A stretch of 40,771 nt of DNA, taken from NCBI GenBank assembly GCA_964383325.1, contig CAYLGY010000011.1:1-40771 (forward strand), given 5' to 3'. Both the position numbers and the translations under genes were made by a program. The notes beneath the pieces were generated by a model. It saw only the letters and a program-made list of their open reading frames with translations, was not told the origin of the DNA and did not search any database. Each line of letters opens with the position of its first letter. The first letter of the stretch is position 1. Shown here one piece after another: positions 35,156-40,771 of this stretch. Source of the stretch: CAYLGY01 sp964383325 (GTDB lineage: Bacteria; Pseudomonadota; Alphaproteobacteria; Rhizobiales; Rhizobiaceae).

Positions 35156-35169
35156 TGCAAGAAATTTCA
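35156..35169 (+). promoter_or_regulatory. Operator copy 1, TGCAAGAAATTTCA
   Basis: This 14-mer is the exact reverse complement of the copy at 35249-35262. Both hold the self-complementary core GAAATTTC next to TTGCA. It lies 43 bp upstream of the binding-protein start. Together they look like a paired regulator site, most likely for the SorC regulator encoded in the same operon. Seen directly; assignment inferred. Confidence 0.6.
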
Positions 35170-35248
35170 ATGTCAGAAAAATCTTCCACGAAGAGGCATA
35201 GAAAACCGCTGGCTCAATGTCAAGGCGAATGCACGATTATTCGGTATC

Positions 35249-35262
35249 TGAAATTTCTTGCA
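35249..35262 (-). promoter_or_regulatory. Operator copy 2, TGAAATTTCTTGCA
   Basis: Exact reverse complement of copy 1, with centres 93 bp apart (about nine helical turns). The arrangement would let a tetrameric SorC-type regulator bridge both sites by looping. The operon promoter probably lies between or beside them, about 50-130 bp upstream of the start. Confidence 0.6.
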
Positions 35263-35404
35263 GCACCAAATCTGTGGCCGCGGAGCGCCGCTGCGGTAAC
35301 CGTTCATCCAGTGGCGGCAGCTTTCGTCGACAGGGCAAGGAGATCAAAGCCCCGCAGCCCATTCGGGCCCTCCCGATCGCACGCCTCCGCGCCGCAGCTG
35401 ACCG

Positions 35405-36640
35405 TCAATATGTTGCCTTCTGACTATCCAGACCCCCAACCTCCCCTGGCAGGTCGTCGATGCTTTGTGCCAGTGCATCGAGATACTCGTCGACTGCCCC
35501 CTCATGCGTAATGTTGAGCATGATGTGAAGCCCTTCCGGCTCGCTGGTCTGCCCAACCATCCATCCACGTTGCTGCATTGCAGCGGCAATGGCCGGCGCA
35601 CGAAGATCGCTGCGCCCATAACTGAGGATGCTTAGCTTCGGCTCGCCAAATATTTTGAAGCCCAAGCCTTCTACGCCTTTCTCGAGCCGCTTCCGCGTTT
35701 CCAGTATTCGACGAGTTCTGTCGAGGTAACCTTCATGGCCGAGGTAATTCATTACGGCCCAGGCTGCCGCGATTGCCCCGCCCGCTCGGGTGCCCACCAA
35801 TGTATTCGTCGAATAATGACCTCGCTGCCAATTACTGAATTGAAATGACAGGTGTTTGAAATTCTCCTTGTCAGAGAACAGTAATGTCGACGCCCCTTTG
35901 GCTCCGTAACCATATTTGTGAATATCGGCACTAATGGTTGCGACGCCCTCCAAAGAAAAGTCGAAGCCAGGAATCCCCGCATCAAGTTCACTGGCGAAAG
36001 GTATTAGGAATCCTCCTACACAAGCATCGACGTGCAACCAAACCCCTCTCTCGGATGCGAGGCGCGCAAAGTCCTCAATCGGGTCAACAACACCGTGCGG
36101 AAATGCCGGAGCAGATGCAACGATCATGGCTGTATCTTCGCTGATCGCGGCAGCAGTCGCGATCGGGTCTGCACGAAAATCTGCGTCAACGGGCACGCGT
36201 ACCACTTGCATGCCGAGATAATGCGCAGCCTTGTCGAAGGCCGGATGCGCGGATCGCGGCGCAATCACGGTGAGCACTCCCCGAGTCGAGCCCTTCCCGG
36301 CCAAGGCGCGATCGCGGGCGCATTTCATGGCGAGGAAAATGCTCTCTGTCCCCCCTGTAGTCATGACACCGCAAGATTCAGGCCCGCCATTCAATAACCG
36401 AAGGGTCATTTCGATGACGTCGCTCTCCATCCGGAGCAAGCTGGGGAAGGCTCGGGGGCCAAGACCATTCTCGCTGAAAAAGGCCAGGTAGGCCTCTTTC
36501 GCGACTTCCAGCACATCATCGCCCGCAAAATGGACATAGGCACTGGTTCGACCCCGTCTCCAGTCGAAATCTTCGCGCTTGAAGTTCGCCAGTTGTGAAC
36601 GGATTTCTTCCTTGGATATCCCGGTCCTGGGTAATCGCAT
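35405..36640 (-). CDS. PLP-dependent decarboxylase, sphingosine-phosphate-lyase-like
   Basis: A 411-residue fold-type I PLP enzyme of the group II decarboxylase/S1P-lyase family. MTTGGTESIFLAMK near 95-108 binds phosphate, HVDACVGGFLIPF near 205-217 carries the cofactor aspartate, and ISADIHKYGYGAKG near 240-253 supplies the Schiff-base lysine. GNxG-like and LVGTRAGG segments follow. AGGGAGAAGG precedes the ATG at 36640; the open frame upstream is not needed. It is divergent from iclR with only 64 bp between the starts, so it is probably controlled by that IclR protein. Whether it is a true decarboxylase or a lyase of phosphorylated long-chain amines or amino acids is unclear. Its third positions look less GC-rich than those of the operon to its left. 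Confidence 0.88.
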   Translation of the reverse strand: MRLPRTGISKEEIRSQLANFKREDFDWRRGRTSAYVHFAGDDVLEVAKEAYLAFFSENGLGPRAFPSLLRMESDVIEMTLRLLNGGPESCGVMTTGGTESIFLAMKCARDRALAGKGSTRGVLTVIAPRSAHPAFDKAAHYLGMQVVRVPVDADFRADPIATAAAISEDTAMIVASAPAFPHGVVDPIEDFARLASERGVWLHVDACVGGFLIPFASELDAGIPGFDFSLEGVATISADIHKYGYGAKGASTLLFSDKENFKHLSFQFSNWQRGHYSTNTLVGTRAGGAIAAAWAVMNYLGHEGYLDRTRRILETRKRLEKGVEGLGFKIFGEPKLSILSYGRSDLRAPAIAAAMQQRGWMVGQTSEPEGLHIMLNITHEGAVDEYLDALAQSIDDLPGEVGGLDSQKATY

Positions 36641-36686
36641 GACCTTCTCCCTTGAGTTGACGTGGTTTCTCCAAACTTGACGCGAT

Positions 36687-36699
36687 CCGATTCGTTCGG
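36687..36699. promoter_or_regulatory. Dyad CCGA-N5-TCGG in divergent promoter
   Basis: CCGA (36687-36690) and TCGG (36696-36699) form an inverted repeat in the 64-bp gap between the divergent decarboxylase and iclR genes. It lies only 5 bases before the iclR ATG. It is a plausible IclR-type operator that could control both directions. Confidence 0.35.
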
Positions 36700-36704
36700 T
36701 ACTT

Positions 36705-37499
36705 ATGAATCCATATTCAGATATAGAGAACAAGATGATATCCAGCCTTTATCGCGGTCTTGCAATCCTTGAGCTCATGGTAGCGGAAGGCAGGCCAATG
36801 CGCCTTGCCGAGATCGCCGACGCACTACCCGGATCAAAGTCCGGGCTGCATGCGCTTCTCGCTACCTTGGTTAAATGCGGCTACGTTGAGCGTCTCGCTG
36901 GGGGAGTTTATCAGCTCGGAATGAAAGCCTGGCGGCTCGGCGCCGCCTTTCCCACAATTGACCTGGTGCGCATTGCACGCTCCAGGATGGAGCTTCTTGT
37001 TCGTCAGGTCCGGGAGGGTGCGATCCTGGGCGTGTTGAGTGGCACGGACGCAGTCTATGTCGATCTGGTAGAGGCCAATCAAGCCGTCAGAGTGCACGCC
37101 GAGGTCGGCGATCGCATTCCGGCTCATAGTACTTCAGTTGGGCTTGCGCTCCTCGCATTCCAGCCGCCCGAACTCCTCAAGCAAATCCTGCCTCAGCAGC
37201 TTGATGCCCTTAGTCCTCACACGATTGTGGACAAGGATATTCTGATGGATGAACTAGGGCGTGTGAGGCTTCGTGGATACTCAATCAATCGAGGAGGCTG
37301 GAACGCGGAAGTCGGCGGCATTGCGGCGCCAATATTCGACCAGCGCGACAAGGTTGTTGCTGCGTTGTGCGTCGCACTTCCGCTGTTTCGCATGACCCCT
37401 AACTGGATTCGCAATACCGCTCCGGCGCTTGTGGGGGCAGCTTCCACAATTAGCCGCGAACTTGGCGCCCCTGCAGCGTCCGGAGCTTACGCCAGATGA
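36705..37499 (+). CDS. IclR-family transcriptional regulator
   Basis: A 264-residue IclR-type protein. The winged helix is at about 12-72 (SLYRGLAILELMVAEGR, then MRLAEIADALPGSKSGLHAL), and the effector domain covers about 85-260 (GAILGVLSGTDAVYVDLVEA; PAHSTSVGLALLAF; GGWNAEVGGIAAPIFD). Starts at 36705 or 36735 (with AGAG upstream) are possible. Its stop overlaps hyuA by ATGA, so it is coupled to the catabolic genes it is likely to control, and it is divergent from the decarboxylase. The effector is probably an intermediate of that pathway. Confidence 0.92.
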   Translation: MNPYSDIENKMISSLYRGLAILELMVAEGRPMRLAEIADALPGSKSGLHALLATLVKCGYVERLAGGVYQLGMKAWRLGAAFPTIDLVRIARSRMELLVRQVREGAILGVLSGTDAVYVDLVEANQAVRVHAEVGDRIPAHSTSVGLALLAFQPPELLKQILPQQLDALSPHTIVDKDILMDELGRVRLRGYSINRGGWNAEVGGIAAPIFDQRDKVVAALCVALPLFRMTPNWIRNTAPALVGAASTISRELGAPAASGAYAR

Positions 37500-39561
37500 G
37501 CACTGATCGGGGAGAAACCTGGCGAATTGGTGTGGATGTCGGCGGGACATTCACTGACCTTGTCCTTGCAACTTCTTCGGGCAAGATCGAAGTATTCAAG
37601 GTTCCAACCGTCTCTTCCGATCCAAGTCAGGGGGCAATGGCGGCTGTAGAGCTTGCGGCAAGTGCCAGGGAAATTTCCGTGGAGGAGATGCTGGAACGTT
37701 GCACGCTTTTCGTACACGGTTCGACAGTTGCCACGAACATCGTTCTCGAAGGAAAGGGCGCGAAAGTCGGTCTTCTTGCGACGGATGGTTTTCAGGACGC
37801 GCTCGAAATACGACGCGGCTTTCGACGAAACCCATGGGACCATCGTACACCATTTCCTCCAGTGCTTGTGCCGCGCTACCTGCGCCTCCCGATCCGAGGT
37901 CGAATTGACCGACATGGCATGGAGACAGAGGCGGTTTCGACAGACGGCGTCAGGGACGCCTTGGTCGTGTTGGAGCAGGAAGGGGTCGAGTCGCTGGCTG
38001 TGTCCTTCTTAACAGCTATCTCAATCCTGCGCATGAAGAGGTTGCCGGTGAAATCATCGCGGCGAATCGGCCGGACTTGCCTTTCACTTTGTCGAGCAAT
38101 GTCGCTCCCATCATGGGAGAATTCGAGCGGACTTCGACCGCAGTACTCAACGCATACATATCCCCCAAGACCCTCTCCTATTTGCGCGCGCTAGGCCAGC
38201 GACTCGCAGAAAGAGGGCTTCGCACTCCGTTGATCATCATTCAGAGCAATGGTGGCGCTGTTTCCCTAGATGAGCTGGAGAATCGCTGTGTGAACCTGCT
38301 TTTATCAGGTCCTGCCGGCGGCGTCGGAGCTCTTAATTATTACAAGAATACCATTGGATCGAACAGCCTGATCTCAATTGAGATTGGCGGCACCAGTTGC
38401 GATGTCATCCTCATGGATCGAGGCGAATTCGCTACTGTCGATATGCTTGATATCTCCGGTTACAGCTGCGTTACCCCTTCCATAGATGTGCATACGATCG
38501 GAGCGGGAGGAGGCACGATCGCGGAGCTTGATGCTGGCGGGCTGCTGCAAGTCGGGCCCGCAGGCGCCGGAGCCCTGCCCGGGCCGGCATGTTATGGGCT
38601 CGGCGGGACAGCGCCGACAATCACGGATGCACAAGTCGTCTTGGGAAGGCTGCGGCCGGGACCCTATGCCAACGGCGCGGTCAAAATCAGCCGGGATCTT
38701 GCGCAGAAGGCCATACGAGAGCGTATCGCCGAGCCGCTGGGCATTGCGGTGGAGCATGCTGCCGCCGGAATGATCGAGCTGATGGAACAGAAACTGATTC
38801 ATGCAGTGCATCGGGTAAGTACGGAACGTGGGCATGATCCATCCGAATTTACCCTCGTGGCTGCGGGCGGCGCTGGCCCACTGCATGCCGCAGCGGTCGG
38901 ACGCGCCATGAACTGCCAGAAAATTTTTGTCCCGAAGTTCTCTGGAACCTTCTGCGCCCTGGGAATGCTCAATGTGAACGTTCAGCACGACTACATACGC
39001 GTCTTGCTTGGCGACCTTGCCGAGATCGATGGTTGTACTCTTGAACATCGTTTCAAAGCCATAGAAGCAGAGGCTCGCTTGCTGCTTGCGCGCGAAGGCT
39101 TCAGCGAAGACAGGACGGCTTTCGAGCGCGCGCTCGATCTTCGATATGTGGGCCAACAGTGGGATGTGACGGTTCCGGTGGAAGAGTCATTTGACGCCGA
39201 TTCGATACGTCGTTCATTCGAAGCCAGGTACGAGACGCTTTTTGGGCATACCCAACCTGAGGGAAGGGTGTCGATCACCAAGATCCGTTTGACCGGCAAG
39301 GGATTGATCGACACGCTTCCAAATGTGGAAGGAATGTCGGCGAGGACAAGTGCGGAGCCCATCGACCGACGCCTGGTCTGGGCCGACCATCAAACCGGCT
39401 GGCACGAGACCCCTGTCTACGATGGGACGACTCTGACGGCCGGACAGCGCATCGAAGGGCCAGCAGTCATCGAAGAGCAGACGACTACGATCTTCATTGG
39501 GCTTATGGACAGCATCGTTGTGGATCCAGGTGGCAACTACAGTATCGAGATCAGAAAATGA
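37496..39561 (+). pseudogene. hyuA: Hydantoinase/oxoprolinase subunit A (HyuA), frameshifted
   Basis: The family reading is split over two frames. The first (37496 to about 38010) starts IGVDVGGTFTDLVLA and includes HGSTVATNIVLEGKG and ALEIRRGFRR. The second (from about 38012 to 39561) resumes at once with NSYLNPAHEEVAGEI and runs through SGPAGGVGAL, EIGGTSCDVILMDRG, GAGGGTIAELDAGG and GPACYGLGG to the stop. Restoring one base in TTCTTAACAG (38006-38015) joins them into a 688-residue protein of normal length. HyuA binds ATP and pairs with HyuB to hydrolyse hydantoins, oxoprolines or related lactams. The gene overlaps iclR and hyuB by ATGA. The single-base loss may be genuine decay or an assembly indel. 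Confidence 0.85.
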
Positions 39562-40739
39562 AGCCCATCGATGACCCGATCCTTGTAGCTCTCGTTCAGA
39601 ACCGGCTGGATCACATCGCTGCGCATATGGGATGGGTGATGACCCGTACTTCGCGCAGCCCGATATTCAACCAGTCGCATGACTTCTCCTGCTACCTGAC
39701 CGATGGGAACGGCATGCTGATCTCTCAGGCGGATGGCATTCCCATCCACACTGGCGGAGGGGGCTTTGCGGTCAGGGCAATCCTGAAAGCGTTCAAGGAC
39801 AGAATCGAGCCGGACGATGTCTTCTTGCTCAACGACCCGTATGTCGCCGGTGGGAATCATCTACCGGACTGGGTGATCGCAAGACCCGTCATCGCAGAGG
39901 GACGGCTGGTCGCTTTTGCCTGCAACCGTGCTCACCAGTCCGATATTGGTGGCGGCGCGGCTGGAACCTACAACGCAAAGGCCACTGAGATCTTTCATGA
40001 AGGGATCCGGCTGCCGGCAATGAAGCTGGTAGAGCGCGGCAATGTTCGGGATGATCTTTGGCAAATGCTGATGATCAACAGCCGTTGCCCCGACTTGCTG
40101 GACGGCGACCTGAGGGCAATGCTCGGAGCGACACGCGTCGGAGTGAATGAGGTCCTGAGAATTGTCGAGGATTACGGTAGTGTGAAGACGATTGCGCTTT
40201 TCTCGAAAATTCTCGATCATGGTGACTTGATGATGCGATCGGCACTGACGGAGATTCCGGACGGTGTCTATACTGCGGAAGAACGGTTTTACAATGATTG
40301 CTTCGAGGAGATGGAAGTCGGCTTCAGGCTAACCCTCACGAAAAGCAGGGATGGGATCATCGCGGATTTTACGGGGACTGATCCACAGATCCGCGGCTTC
40401 AAGAATTCCTCGCTCGCCAATACCTATTCAGCCGTCTATGCCGCGGTGGCATCCTTCTTCGACCCAGCAATTCCACGGAACGAAGGCACATTCCGGTGTA
40501 TTGAACTGATTGCCCCGGAGGGTACGGTCGTAAACGCCAGACCCCCTGCACCAGTCACCATGTGCACGGTTTTCCCGGCGCATGAGATCATGCATATGGT
40601 TTGGCAGGCACTAGGAAAGGCAGCGCCGGAACGGGCCTTGGCCGGGTGGGGAATCATGGCTCCCCTGTTGGCGCATGATCTTGCCCGGAAAGCGGGAGCC
40701 ACTTTCCGGGATCATGTGCTAGCGCGTCGGATGTTCTGA
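39558..40739 (+). CDS. hyuB: Hydantoinase/oxoprolinase subunit B (HyuB), truncated at the 3' end
   Basis: A 393-residue reading of HyuB, clearly shorter than the usual 500-600. The N-terminal and central parts look intact: MGWVMTRTSRSPIFNQSHDF, LLNDPYVAGGNHLPDW, AHQSDIGGGAAGTYNAKATE and VDFTG-like IIADFTGTDP. After about residue 370 the match decays and a TGA follows at 40737-40739, 32 bases before the window ends. Inserting one base near 40680 gives HDPCPESGSHF, which fits the family's DPxTGxxF segment, so a frameshift is likely. The product partners HyuA; the substrate is unknown. The start overlaps hyuA (ATGA). Confidence 0.8.
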   Translation: MKPIDDPILVALVQNRLDHIAAHMGWVMTRTSRSPIFNQSHDFSCYLTDGNGMLISQADGIPIHTGGGGFAVRAILKAFKDRIEPDDVFLLNDPYVAGGNHLPDWVIARPVIAEGRLVAFACNRAHQSDIGGGAAGTYNAKATEIFHEGIRLPAMKLVERGNVRDDLWQMLMINSRCPDLLDGDLRAMLGATRVGVNEVLRIVEDYGSVKTIALFSKILDHGDLMMRSALTEIPDGVYTAEERFYNDCFEEMEVGFRLTLTKSRDGIIADFTGTDPQIRGFKNSSLANTYSAVYAAVASFFDPAIPRNEGTFRCIELIAPEGTVVNARPPAPVTMCTVFPAHEIMHMVWQALGKAAPERALAGWGIMAPLLAHDLARKAGATFRDHVLARRMF

Positions 40740-40771
40740 TTGAATCGAGTGGGATTCCCAAGGTCTGATTT

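Noticed and set aside
37496..39561. hyuA as two separate genes or a programmed frameshift
   Set aside because: The second open frame begins inside the domain without its own ribosome binding site, and no slippery heptamer or following stem-loop is evident.

Overview
The window reads as GC-rich chromosomal DNA from an alphaproteobacterium, most likely of the Hyphomicrobiales/Rhodobacterales type. The pointers are a SqrR/BigR-type persulfide-sensing repressor, a SorC-controlled sugar/polyol ABC operon resembling the ery (erythritol) loci of Brucella and rhizobia, a DUF6314 protein, and a giant DUF11-type surface protein. The taxonomic call is inference from gene content; I see no phage, IS element, integrase or CRISPR array.

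Left part (1-5.6 kb). A tRNA-Leu(UAA) is followed by a near-consensus sigma70-like promoter and a long leader before a small XRE regulator. A run of plus-strand metabolic genes comes next: an ETHE1/BLH-type persulfide dioxygenase, a DUF6314 protein, a YggS-type PLP-binding protein overlapping a PdxY-type pyridoxal kinase, and a hot-dog (FAS1-like/MaoC) hydratase. A hairpin terminator at 5527-5571 closes the segment.

Surface module (5.6-18.7 kb, minus strand). A LuxR-family regulator without a LuxI partner lies upstream of a 2780-residue exported repeat protein (DUF11/DUF7507 repeats, SdrD-like domains, OmpA-like tail). That gene overlaps by ATGA the gene for a 1241-residue outer-membrane beta-barrel. 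The pair looks like a co-translated cell-surface system, and the spacing and operator-like dyads suggest control by the LuxR protein. I consider this the most unusual part of the window.

Sulfide/efflux module (18.8-23.7 kb, minus strand). A SqrR/BigR-type repressor with the diagnostic cysteine pair heads an operon with a DUF2892 membrane protein, an RND adaptor and an RND pump. Two matching AT-rich sites lie upstream of the repressor gene and between it and the rest of the operon. A FAD monooxygenase is transcribed in the opposite direction from it.

Polyol/sugar catabolic operon (25.4-35.1 kb, minus strand). Order of transcription: periplasmic binding protein, ABC ATPase, permease, SorC regulator, aldo/keto reductase, GlpD-like flavoprotein, DhnA-type class I aldolase, FGGY kinase. 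From SorC to the kinase the genes overlap or nearly touch. A logical route is uptake, phosphorylation, oxidation to a keto-polyol phosphate, then aldol cleavage. Two perfect 14-bp inverted copies of one motif precede the operon and are a likely SorC operator pair.

Right end (35.4-40.8 kb). A PLP-dependent decarboxylase of the sphingosine-phosphate-lyase-like group is divergent from an IclR regulator, which is translationally coupled to hyuA and hyuB (hydantoinase/oxoprolinase family). hyuA carries a one-base frameshift and hyuB loses its frame near the window edge, so this locus is either decaying or carries assembly indels.
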